NCBI GenBank assembly: GCA_002401055.1
Contig: NVRZ01000105.1
Span: forward strand, 1 to 9,265
From: Bacteroidota bacterium
Lineage (GTDB): Bacteria; Bacteroidota; Bacteroidia; NORP154
DNA length: 9,265 bases
Direction of reading: 5' to 3'
Both the position numbers and the translations under genes were made by a program. Shown piece by piece: positions 1-6,921 of the stretch; the first letter of the stretch is position 1, and every line of letters starts with the position of its first letter. The notes under the pieces were generated by a model. It did no database searches, had not been told where the DNA came from, and was given only the letters and a program-made list of their open reading frames with translations.

Positions 1-67
1 ATGTTTATTCTCCTTTTCAGTCAGTATAAATAAAAAATTAATCGTTTTTTGCGCTCAAATCATTAAT
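1..67. other. AT-rich left flank, not Ffh-coding; possible start region of a divergent gene
   Basis: This stretch is AT-rich. Frames 1 and 3 both hit a stop within the first 33 bases. Frame 2 stays open into the ffh fragment, but its residues (CLFSFSVSINKK...) do not resemble the Ffh sequence that should precede the MIPGVGK motif. On the minus strand bases 3-17 read AAAAGGAGAATAAAC and are followed by AT at the window edge. An AGGAG box seven bases before a start codon completed by one base outside the window would therefore fit a divergent gene leaving to the left. That reading is a guess, because the deciding base is not in view. No clear TAnnTTTG box is seen on either strand. Confidence 0.25.
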
Positions 68-382
68 GTGGCGATGCGGAAGAAAAAGACCAGAATGATT
101 CCAGGAGTTGGGAAAATGATGAAAGACGTAGAAATTGAAGACAACGCATTTGATATTATTGAAGTGATCGTTAATTCAATGACTCCAGAAGAAAAGGAGT
201 ATCCTCACATAATCAATGGTAACCGGAGAAAAAGAATTGCCGGTGGTAGTGGAACATCTGTTGAGGATGTGAATAAACTATTGAAGCAATTCAATGACAT
301 GAGCAAAATGATGAAAATGATGCAAGGTGGAAATGCTCGAAGCTCCATGCAAAAAATGAAGAACATGATGCCTAGTAAATAG
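68..382 (+). CDS. ffh: Ffh (SRP54) C-terminal M-domain fragment, 5' part missing
   Basis: Ffh is the signal recognition particle GTPase that binds 4.5S RNA and signal sequences of nascent membrane proteins. Only its C-terminal end is here. From about base 98 the protein reads MIPGVGK, then [27 protein letters not shown] and LLKQF, ending in a methionine-rich tail ([13 protein letters not shown]). This is the conserved RNA-binding helix region and the tail of the M domain. Full-length Ffh is about 440-450 residues, so the N, G and early M domains are absent. The GTG at 68 (or ATG at 74) would give a 104- or 102-residue product, but residues before MIPG (VAMRKKKTR) are not Ffh-like. The true explanation may be truncation, rearrangement or an assembly join. 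The stop is one base before the folD start, so the two are likely co-transcribed. A fragment without the GTPase domain cannot act as SRP. Identity is certain; whether this start is real is not. Confidence 0.75.
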   Translation: MAMRKKKTRMIPGVGKMMKDVEIEDNAFDIIEVIVNSMTPEEKEYPHIINGNRRKRIAGGSGTSVEDVNKLLKQFNDMSKMMKMMQGGNARSSMQKMKNMMPSK

Positions 383-383
383 A

Positions 384-1274
384 ATGACAACAGAAACTAC
401 ATACCAATTACTCGACGGCAAGCAAACTTCAAATGATATAAAGGAGGAGCTGGCAATAGAAGTGGAAAAATTGGCCAAATCTGGTGGTACTATTCCTCAT
501 TTAGCTGCCATATTGGTTGGAGACGATGGAGCAAGCGAAACCTATGTAAACGCAAAAGTTAAAGCATGCGAAAAAATTGGTTTTAAATCATCTCTTTTTA
601 GATATCCAAACTCTATTACTGAAAGTGAACTTCTCAATAAAATTCAGGAACTAAACGAGGACGATTCGCTGCACGGTTTTATTGTACAGCTCCCACTACC
701 TGATCATATCGACGAGCAGAAAGTAAAAGAAGCCGTTTCTCCAGAGAAAGATGTGGATGGCTTTCATCCAGAAAACATGGGTAAAATGGCACTTAACTTA
801 CCCACATTTATTTCTGCAACTCCGTATGGTATAGTCCAATTACTGGAACGTTATGGTATTGAAACATCGGGGAAAAACTGTGTGGTGATTGGAAGAAGTC
901 ATATCGTCGGACTTCCAATGAGCATTCTAATGGCAAGGAAAGCATCACCTGGGAATTGTACGGTTACCGTTTGTCATAGCAGAACCAAAAATATCAAAGA
1001 ATTCACGCTCAACGCTGATATCATTATCGTTGCGTTAGGAAGCGCTGAATTTTTAACCGGCGACATGGTAAAGGAAGGCGTGGTGGTTATTGATGTTGGA
1101 ATAACCAGGGTAAAAGACGACTCAAAAAAATCGGGTTACAGATTGGTGGGAGATGTGAAATTTGATGAAGTTGCCCCTAAATGCTCTTATATAACACCTG
1201 TGCCCGGTGGTGTTGGGCCAATGACCATCGCTTCTTTGTTAATGAACACCTTGCAGGCGGCCAAGAATCTTTAG
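384..1274 (+). CDS. folD: Bifunctional methylenetetrahydrofolate dehydrogenase / methenyltetrahydrofolate cyclohydrolase FolD
   Basis: FolD interconverts 5,10-methylene-THF, 5,10-methenyl-THF and 10-formyl-THF in the cytoplasm, using NADP(+) in the dehydrogenase step, and feeds purine and formyl-Met synthesis. At 296 residues it is close to the usual ~285-295. The N-terminal catalytic domain shows YVNAK (Tyr54, Lys58, matching the catalytic Tyr/Lys pair), VQLPLP with Gln102, and DVDGFHP with Asp125, all known active-site positions. The Rossmann part has GRSHIVGLP (170-178) for cofactor binding, and the C-terminus has the signature [10 protein letters not shown] (272-281). All key residues are present, so the gene looks functional. 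The ATG lies one base after the ffh stop with no Shine-Dalgarno sequence, suggesting translational coupling. The 3' end overlaps the convergent AMP nucleosidase gene by four bases (1271-1274). A neighbouring ffh and folD pair is the kind of housekeeping arrangement expected here. Confidence 0.97.
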   Translation: MTTETTYQLLDGKQTSNDIKEELAIEVEKLAKSGGTIPHLAAILVGDDGASETYVNAKVKACEKIGFKSSLFRYPNSITESELLNKIQELNEDDSLHGFIVQLPLPDHIDEQKVKEAVSPEKDVDGFHPENMGKMALNLPTFISATPYGIVQLLERYGIETSGKNCVVIGRSHIVGLPMSILMARKASPGNCTVTVCHSRTKNIKEFTLNADIIIVALGSAEFLTGDMVKEGVVVIDVGITRVKDDSKKSGYRLVGDVKFDEVAPKCSYITPVPGGVGPMTIASLLMNTLQAAKNL

Positions 1275-2041
1275 AACTTAAGGTGTTTCACCGACAGTCC
1301 TTTGTATTTTAAATCGTTCAAAGCGTCGATACCTATCATCAGGTGTTCTCTTACATATTTTACACTGACTTTTTTATCACTAGCTGCGGTTTTAACGCCT
1401 TCAGGTATCATTGGTTGATCAGATACCAACAAAAGAGCCCCAACCGGAATTTCATTTACAAAGCCAAGTGTGAATAAAGTAGCTGTTTCCATATCAATTG
1501 CCATGCACCTGCTAGTCCTTAAGTATGTCTTGAACTTTGCGTCGTGCTCCCACACTCTTCTATTGGTAGTGTAAACAGTCCCGGTCCAATAATCCTTTTT
1601 GTGATTCATGATGGCTACTGAAACAGCCTTTTGCAATCGAAAGGCTGGCAAGGCTGGAATTTCTGGAGGCAAATAATTATCTGAAGTTCCCTCGCCTCTT
1701 ATCGCACCTATGGGCAAAATGAGATCACCCAGTTTGTTTTTTTTCTTTAACCCCCCACATTTACCCAAAAACAAAACAGCCTTCGGACCAATGGCTGTGA
1801 GCAGATCCATAATCGTTGCCGCATTGGGACTTCCCATTCCAAAATTGATAATTGTGATGCCTTCCGCAGTAGCACTTTGCATAGGATTTTTCTTTCCCTT
1901 TACCTTTACACCGTGCGCTTTCGCAAACTGATCCACGTACTGTGAAAAGTTGGTAAGCAAAATGAATTTGCCAAAATCCTTCAATGCTACACCCGTATAT
2001 CTGGGTAACCAACTTCGTACTATTTCTTTTTTCTCTTTCAT
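1271..2041 (-). CDS. amn: AMP nucleosidase, short Bacteroidota-type (nucleoside phosphorylase superfamily)
   Basis: AMP nucleosidase hydrolyses AMP to adenine and ribose 5-phosphate, a cytoplasmic purine-balance reaction. The 256-residue protein is a PNP/UDP-phosphorylase fold: FGMGSPNAA (67-75) and FLGKCGGL (91-98) fit the phosphate/ribose-binding loops, GDLILP (105-110) follows, [10 protein letters not shown] (181-190) carries the ribose-contacting Glu185, and VSDQP holds Asp208, the usual base-contacting acid. It lacks the extra N-terminal domain of the ~480-residue E. coli Amn, as is normal for the short family annotated as AMP nucleosidase in Bacteroidota. Substrate choice inside the superfamily cannot be proved from motifs, so another purine nucleosidase or phosphorylase is the main alternative. 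The start at 2041 follows an 18-base stretch after a good minus-strand -7 box. The gene converges on folD with a 4-base overlap, leaving no room for an intergenic terminator. An A8 run encodes Lys100-102 and a G6 run encodes Gly96-97. Confidence 0.88.
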   Translation of the reverse strand: MKEKKEIVRSWLPRYTGVALKDFGKFILLTNFSQYVDQFAKAHGVKVKGKKNPMQSATAEGITIINFGMGSPNAATIMDLLTAIGPKAVLFLGKCGGLKKKNKLGDLILPIGAIRGEGTSDNYLPPEIPALPAFRLQKAVSVAIMNHKKDYWTGTVYTTNRRVWEHDAKFKTYLRTSRCMAIDMETATLFTLGFVNEIPVGALLLVSDQPMIPEGVKTAASDKKVSVKYVREHLMIGIDALNDLKYKGLSVKHLKF

Positions 2042-2058
2042 ATATTAAAATTGCTGTG

Positions 2059-2066
2059 CAAAGTTA
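2059..2066 (-). promoter_or_regulatory. Candidate -7 box (TAACTTTG) for the AMP nucleosidase gene
   Basis: The plus strand reads CAAAGTTA, which is TAACTTTG on the minus strand and an exact match to the Bacteroidota primary-sigma -7 consensus TAnnTTTG. It sits 17 bases before the amn start codon, giving a very short leader of roughly ten bases. No clear TTG-type -33 element is seen at the expected distance upstream, so the call rests on one box and its position. Confidence 0.5.
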
Positions 2067-2068
2067 AG

Positions 2069-2095
2069 TGAATTTTAAGCAGCCGATTAAATTCA
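2069..2095. promoter_or_regulatory. AT-rich dyad (TGAATTT-N13-AAATTCA), possible operator
   Basis: Bases 2069-2075 and 2089-2095 form a perfect 7-base inverted repeat with a 13-base spacer, lying just upstream of the amn -7 box where a -33 element would be. A repressor or activator site is possible. AT-rich dyads of this length also arise by chance, and no regulator gene is visible nearby. Confidence 0.2.
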
Positions 2096-2127
2096 TGACG
2101 ACTAACGAGTAATCTCCGAGCTAAAGG

Positions 2128-2158
2128 CTTTTAAATCCAGATATAAACCTTAAATTTG
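2128..2158 (+). promoter_or_regulatory. Candidate promoter (weak -33, TAAATTTG -7 box) for the exported-protein genes
   Basis: TAAATTTG at 2151-2158 matches the Bacteroidota -7 consensus TAnnTTTG exactly. About 19 bases before it, CTTTTA (2128-2133) is a weak version of the TTTG -33 element. Transcription would start near 2165, leaving a leader of about 37 A-rich bases before the ATG at 2202 with no Shine-Dalgarno sequence, as is usual in this phylum. No comparable box is seen in the 3933-4010 or 6900-6921 gaps, so this may serve all three downstream genes. Confidence 0.5.
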
Positions 2159-2201
2159 TAGTTCAATCATTTCGAAATAACAACCTAACAAATTCATTAC
2201 C

Positions 2202-3932
2202 ATGAGGAAATTATTACTATCCATTATAGCCATCTCAGCTTTCTCTTTTGCAAATGCACAATGCACTGAATTGTTCTTCTCAGAATATGTAGAGGGAAGC
2301 AATAACAATAAAGCATTAGAAATTTATAACCCTACGGCAGATACTATTCTTTTAACAAACACTTACCAGATAGTTCGATTTTCAAATGGTGCGATCAATT
2401 CCGATCAGGATATTCGCTATGTGCAACCAATATCAGGGTTTGTCCCTCCATATGGCACTTACGTAGCTATATTAGATAGAAGAGATCCGTCAGGAACAGG
2501 AGTAGATACGATCTTACATCCTGACTTACTCACTTTTGGAAACAATAATAATGCAGACTTTTATTCACCTGACTACAACAGCGGTACACAAGGTGCAAGG
2601 GTCCTTACTTTTAATGGAGATGATGCCATAACCCTTGAGAAATTCAATGGTACAGATTATGACAGGATAGATATATTCGGGCTTATCGGTGAAAGGCCAC
2701 AGACATTCACGGGTGGTACTGGAGCAGGCTGGACAGATACCCCTAACTATTGGGATGGCATTGGTTCTTATTGGTCTAAGGATCAAACTCTATTAAGAAA
2801 AACTACAGTGCAACAAGGCGTAACTATTAACCCAGGTGCGCCCTATAGTCAACCAGGTGGTTTTAATCCTACTGTTCAGTGGGATTCTTTACCACGTAAC
2901 TGGTTTGCGACATTAGGGTGCCACGAGTGTGATTGCGACCCAAATATGAGCAGTGTAGATTGCATTGATGGCCCCCTTAGTGCCTTAGCTTCTTCAGTCA
3001 TGCCTAGTTGTAAAGATAGTTGCGATGGTACAGCTACGGCTAATGAATCCAACGCAATAATGCCAGTAACTTATCTATGGAGTGATGGTAATTCACAGTC
3101 AACTGCAACTGCCGTAGGATTGTGCTCTGGAACTTATACGGTCACGGTAACTGATGGCAATTCTGAAACTGCAACAAGTACTGTTATTGTATCTCAGCCA
3201 TCTGCCGTAGGTGGTTCTGTATTAGCTACACAAGAAACATCTTTAGGTGCAAATGATGGGACAGCAGTTGCATCAGGTGATGGGGGTACGCCTGGATACA
3301 GTTATCTGTGGAATGATACCCTTTCTCAGACAAATGCCACTGCAACGGGGCTGGCACCGGGCACATATACGGTCGCTATTACAGATACAAACGGCTGTAC
3401 CGCAACTGTAAACACAATTATCAACGCTGGAGATTGTTTATTGTCTGGAGATATCTTAGTGGTAGATGAGTCAGCCTTATTTGCCGGAGACGGAAGCGCA
3501 ACTATAAGCACAGTAGGTGGAACTGCTCCTTTTGCGTATCAGTGGGATGATTCGAATATGCAAACAACAGCCACAGCGACAGGACTTGGATCGGGCACCT
3601 ACACAATTACGGTTATTGATTCTGCAGGCTGTGCCTATATTACGCAGGCTATCGTGGGTATTGCAGTTGGAGTAATGGATATTGATGAAAATATTGAATT
3701 TAAGCTTTTTCCAAATCCTTTAAACAGCAATACTTTCTTCATCCAATCCAGTTACAAGATAACGACTGTTGAAGTTTATAATTTAACAGGACAAGTGCTG
3801 TATGACGAGAGCTTGATTATGAAGGGGGGAACAATTAGGATTGATCTTACTAATTCATCACCAGGGATTTATCTCGTTCGTATTACCTTTGAGAACGAGC
3901 ATATAGTGACGCAAAAACTCATTATCAAGTAA
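2202..3932 (+). CDS. Secreted lamin-tail-domain protein with SprB-like repeats and T9SS sorting domain
   Basis: This 576-residue protein is exported. Residues 1-19 are a signal peptide (MRKLLLSI...FANA, cleavage before Gln20). A lamin-tail domain follows: LFFSEYVEGSNNNKALEIYN opens it, GDDAITLEK (139-147) is the conserved late strand, and the family's usual tail (TLLRK, then WDSLPRNWFATLGCHE) runs to about residue 242. A Cys-rich linker leads to three SprB-like Ig-type repeats at about 269-332, 333-399 and 412-477, each with the pattern DGTA...YLW.D...T.ATGL..GTY.V.. D. Residues ~498-576 are a type A T9SS sorting domain (FKLFPNP, VYNLTGQVL, PGIYLVRI, KLIIK), so the product should cross the outer membrane by T9SS and be released or anchored to the surface. 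In many bacterial proteins the lamin-tail domain is joined to a nuclease domain, but no catalytic domain is seen here, so a binding or adhesive role is more likely. Function is not known. It heads a tight run with the receptor gene 78 bases downstream. Confidence 0.92.
   Translation: MRKLLLSIIAISAFSFANAQCTELFFSEYVEGSNNNKALEIYNPTADTILLTNTYQIVRFSNGAINSDQDIRYVQPISGFVPPYGTYVAILDRRDPSGTGVDTILHPDLLTFGNNNNADFYSPDYNSGTQGARVLTFNGDDAITLEKFNGTDYDRIDIFGLIGERPQTFTGGTGAGWTDTPNYWDGIGSYWSKDQTLLRKTTVQQGVTINPGAPYSQPGGFNPTVQWDSLPRNWFATLGCHECDCDPNMSSVDCIDGPLSALASSVMPSCKDSCDGTATANESNAIMPVTYLWSDGNSQSTATAVGLCSGTYTVTVTDGNSETATSTVIVSQPSAVGGSVLATQETSLGANDGTAVASGDGGTPGYSYLWNDTLSQTNATATGLAPGTYTVAITDTNGCTATVNTIINAGDCLLSGDILVVDESALFAGDGSATISTVGGTAPFAYQWDDSNMQTTATATGLGSGTYTITVIDSAGCAYITQAIVGIAVGVMDIDENIEFKLFPNPLNSNTFFIQSSYKITTVEVYNLTGQVLYDESLIMKGGTIRIDLTNSSPGIYLVRITFENEHIVTQKLIIK
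3006..3395 (+). repeat. 130-residue SprB-repeat pair, copy A
   Basis: Codons for residues 269-398 of the lamin-tail protein encode two SprB-like repeats. The first carries a Cys pair (SCKDSCDG) and GLCSG; the second carries GANDGTA and GLAPGTY. The block aligns without gaps to bases 8875-9264 at 78 of 130 residues identical by hand count. The DNA has diverged much more than the protein, so the duplication is old or the module is under selection. Confidence 0.8.
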
Positions 3933-4010
3933 GCTTCAATAAAAAAGTTTTAAGCGATTTTATATAGCTGAAGCACAAAAGATTCATTGGATCATAATTA
4001 CGTCGGAAGT

Positions 4011-6899
4011 ATGCTAAAACATCTGGTTAGTCTGGTATTATTGATAAGCATTTGTGCTTCTACCTACGCTCAAAAAGGTACTATTTCAGGTAAACTCGTG
4101 GATCATACCATTGGTGAGCCGCTAATCGGAGCCACGGTTCTTATTGGAGAGGGAATAGGTACCATAACGGACCTTGATGGAAATTTCTCCATCACCGCTG
4201 ACTACGGGGATTACACATTAACTATTTCCTATGTAGGTTTTGAGCAGATCACCAAACAGATAACGTTAGATAGGAAATTACTTATTCTAAAAGATCTTCC
4301 GCTAAAAACAACTACGCTTACGGAGGTTCAGGTGGTGGCGGACGTGGCAAGGGAAAGAGAAACTCCAGTGGCATTTTCGAATATCTTACCCGCGAAAATT
4401 GCAGAAGAGCTAGCCGCTCAGGATATACCCATGATACTGAATAGTACTCCTGGGGTGTATGCAACTCAACAAGGAGGTGGGGATGGTGATGCCAGAGTTA
4501 CCATAAGGGGTTTTAGCCAACGCAATGTGGCCGTTATGATAGACGGGGTGCCAGTTAACGACATGGAAAATGGAAGGGTTTACTGGTCAAATTGGTTTGG
4601 ACTGGATGCCGTAACAAGAAGCATTCAAGTACAGCGAGGATTGGGTGCTTCAAAAATCGCTATTCCATCTGTGGGAGGGACCCTGAATATTCTCACAAAG
4701 GGCATTGATCAAAAGAGAAGTTTCAGCATTAAGCAGGAAGTTGGAAGTTATGGTCATGCAAGAACCTCGCTTGGTTACAATTCAGGACGACAAGAGAATG
4801 GTTGGGGTTATACATTCGCTGTTTCATACAAGCAGAGAAATGGATACGCAGATGCAACATTCTCAAGAGGATTTTTCTATTTCGGAAAAATTCAGAAGAT
4901 GATTGGTAATCATATAATAAGTCTAACTGCGCTTGGTGCGCCTCAAAAACATGGACAGCGCTCATTTCAGCAAACCATTGGTACTTATAGTGAAGAGCAA
5001 GCTTTAAACTATATGGACAGCAGCGTGGTTAATTCTCTGACTATTAAGGATAAAGGATTGAATTACAATCCCAATTGGGGGAAATTAAATAGATTATCCA
5101 TAGCGCAAAATGGTGATACCATTTTAGGGAAGGATGAGATTGTAAATGAAAAACTCAACTATTACCACAAGCCTCAATTCAGCTTAAAGGATTTTTGGAA
5201 CATAAATAGTAGACTCAGCTGGTCCAACATGTTATATCTGTCAGTGGGTAGGGGGGGGGGCACCGGAAATGCGGGCGAGGACAAGATTGATGTTAAAGAT
5301 GGACAACTCGATTATCAAAAAGCCTACAATAATAACATTTCAAATACATTTGGGCAGTACGAGCATCAGTCGACTTCCTACTTGTCAAGCAGCATTAATA
5401 ACCACATGTGGTATGGTTTGATCTCTACTTTAAATTATGCATTCAACGACAGTTTGGCGATATCTGGAGGAATTGACTTACGGTATTACAAGGGTACTCA
5501 TTACAAAATTGTTTATGATCTGCTTGGCGGTGATGTGGTATATGACTCCTGGGATAAGAACAATTCATCGATTGTAAAGAGGGAAGGTGATAAAATCGGT
5601 TATTACAATGACGGGATTGTGAAGTGGATGGGCGGTTTTGCCCAAGCAGAATACAAAGCAGGATTGATAAGTGCATTTGTGAATGTGTCGGCAGCCTATA
5701 GTGGATATAAACGTATCGATTATTTTAGGAGGAAAGATTTAATCATCGATGGGGTACTTTTTGAGCAGGCAGTGAATAGTGACGACATATTTTTTTACAA
5801 TGGATCAGAATATATTATTGCTTATAAATCAGCTTCTGTTTCTACTTCGGGAGACACTACGTTTGTAGACAATCCTGTTCTGCCGTGGGGGGAGCAAGAG
5901 GGCCCAGACGGATATATTCTCAACGCAACTACATATACAAATCAATCTAAGGAGGCCAGATTTGCAGAAACAAAAACAAAGTGGATACCAGGATTTACAG
6001 TTAAGGGTGGTTTGAACTATAACTTATCTGAGTCAATGAATGCTTTTTTCAATCTGGGTTATATTTCTAAAGCCCCTCGATTTAGGAATGTAATTAGCTT
6101 CGACAATACTTTCGTACGAGAAATTGAGAATGAAAAAATCATCGCTTTTGAATTAGGGTATGGTTATAAACATTCAAAATTTGCAGGCAACCTCAATGCT
6201 TATTACACAATCTGGAAAAACAAGCCTTTAACCGCAATTAAAGTAGTAATCGATGATGAATCATATGACGCAAATATCAACGGCATTAATGCGCTGCATA
6301 TGGGAGTTGAAGTTGATTTCATCTATAAGGCCTTAAAGGGTCTTGATATTGAAGGCGTAATCTCGTTGGGTAATTGGAAATGGAATTCTGGCGATACTAT
6401 CAAGATTTATGACGAGGCCGGAACACTCATTTATCAACAATATTTTAATGCAAAAGGTGTGCATGTTGGTGATGCTGCCCAGTCGCAATACGGGCTCAGT
6501 GTCAGGTATGAAATAAAAAACGACCTCCTATTTAAAAACGGTAAATTATATGTTAAGGGAAGATTTACTTATTTTGATAGACATTATGCCAATTTTAATG
6601 CAATTGATTTAGATGGCTCTGCAAACAACACTGATGCAGACGGCAATCCCCGTGAGTCATGGTTGATTCCTAACTACTTCACCGTAGATTTTCACGCAGG
6701 GTATGGCTTTAATCTAGTTAAGTCAAGGATGGATATTCGCTTTAGTTTGCTGAACGTATTTAACACTTTCTATATCTCAGATGCGCAGAATAACAGTGAT
6801 AGAACACCAGGTAATTATTCAGATTTCGATGCTAAATCGGCTTCCGTGTTTGTAGGTATGCCCATAAGATATTCACTATCACTAAAAATTACTATCTAA
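4011..6899 (+). CDS. TonB-dependent outer-membrane receptor with carboxypeptidase-regulatory-like N-terminal domain
   Basis: This is an outer-membrane active transporter powered by TonB-ExbBD, importing a substrate that is not known. The frame could begin at a TTG (3987), but ATG 4011 is chosen because it puts a clean signal peptide at the N-terminus (MLKHLVSLVLL...STYA, cleavage before Gln21) and gives 962 residues, normal for the family. Residues ~23-105 form a CarboxypepD_reg-like domain (GTISGKLVD, GATVLI, TDLDGNFSI, YVGFE). TLTEVQVVAD (~107-116) sits where a TonB-box region is expected. The plug (~120-235) includes ILNSTPGVYAT, RVTIRGFSQRN, MIDGVPVND and VGGTLNILTKG. The rest is the beta-barrel, ending FVGMPIRYSLSLKITI with alternating hydrophobic residues. 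It is not a clear SusC, and no SusD gene follows. It lies between two genes for secreted proteins, 78 bases after one and 22 before the next, so it probably takes up a product they release or bind. The gene contains a G10 run at 5251-5260 coding Gly415-417, which could make expression switchable. Confidence 0.95.
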   Translation: MLKHLVSLVLLISICASTYAQKGTISGKLVDHTIGEPLIGATVLIGEGIGTITDLDGNFSITADYGDYTLTISYVGFEQITKQITLDRKLLILKDLPLKTTTLTEVQVVADVARERETPVAFSNILPAKIAEELAAQDIPMILNSTPGVYATQQGGGDGDARVTIRGFSQRNVAVMIDGVPVNDMENGRVYWSNWFGLDAVTRSIQVQRGLGASKIAIPSVGGTLNILTKGIDQKRSFSIKQEVGSYGHARTSLGYNSGRQENGWGYTFAVSYKQRNGYADATFSRGFFYFGKIQKMIGNHIISLTALGAPQKHGQRSFQQTIGTYSEEQALNYMDSSVVNSLTIKDKGLNYNPNWGKLNRLSIAQNGDTILGKDEIVNEKLNYYHKPQFSLKDFWNINSRLSWSNMLYLSVGRGGGTGNAGEDKIDVKDGQLDYQKAYNNNISNTFGQYEHQSTSYLSSSINNHMWYGLISTLNYAFNDSLAISGGIDLRYYKGTHYKIVYDLLGGDVVYDSWDKNNSSIVKREGDKIGYYNDGIVKWMGGFAQAEYKAGLISAFVNVSAAYSGYKRIDYFRRKDLIIDGVLFEQAVNSDDIFFYNGSEYIIAYKSASVSTSGDTTFVDNPVLPWGEQEGPDGYILNATTYTNQSKEARFAETKTKWIPGFTVKGGLNYNLSESMNAFFNLGYISKAPRFRNVISFDNTFVREIENEKIIAFELGYGYKHSKFAGNLNAYYTIWKNKPLTAIKVVIDDESYDANINGINALHMGVEVDFIYKALKGLDIEGVISLGNWKWNSGDTIKIYDEAGTLIYQQYFNAKGVHVGDAAQSQYGLSVRYEIKNDLLFKNGKLYVKGRFTYFDRHYANFNAIDLDGSANNTDADGNPRESWLIPNYFTVDFHAGYGFNLVKSRMDIRFSLLNVFNTFYISDAQNNSDRTPGNYSDFDAKSASVFVGMPIRYSLSLKITI
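5251..5260 (+). repeat. Poly-G (G10) tract inside the receptor gene
   Basis: Ten consecutive G code for the end of Arg414 and for Gly415-417 (AGG GGG GGG GGC) in the barrel region of the receptor. With the tract as read the frame is intact. Loss of one G would bring a TGA at 5419-5421 into frame, about 53 codons on. Gain of one G would bring in TGA at 5288-5290, nine codons on. Long G runs are known slippage sites for phase variation in other bacteria. Confidence 0.95.
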
Positions 6900-6921
6900 T
6901 TAATTTAATTTCAGAACAATT

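Noticed and set aside
441..447. AAGGAGG Shine-Dalgarno-like sequence inside folD
   Set aside because: No start codon follows at a suitable distance in any useful frame. It simply encodes Lys-Glu-Glu in folD.
1734..1744. A_AAA_AAC slippery heptamer in the AMP nucleosidase gene (minus strand) as programmed -1 frameshifting
   Set aside because: The -1 frame stops within a few codons and would yield only a truncated enzyme. No stimulatory structure is evident, and the Lys run fits the protein, so chance is likelier.
1710..1931. Plus-strand 73-residue reading frame inside the AMP nucleosidase gene
   Set aside because: It is antisense to a well-conserved gene and its product is low-complexity Phe/Pro-rich sequence typical of a shadow frame.
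1271..2041. AMP nucleosidase as the intracellular arm of a DNA-scavenging pathway
   Set aside because: It is on the opposite strand with its own promoter, and is a common housekeeping gene in the phylum. Proximity alone does not support a shared role.
3933..3974. Inverted repeat GCTTCA / TGAAGC after the lamin-tail gene as a terminator
   Set aside because: The stem is only six bases with a 30-base loop and no T-run follows, so it is not a convincing intrinsic terminator.
3987..4010. TTG at 3987 as the start of the receptor gene (970 residues)
   Set aside because: It adds eight polar residues before a signal peptide that begins cleanly at ATG 4011. TTG starts are rare, and the ATG gives a normal exported N-terminus.
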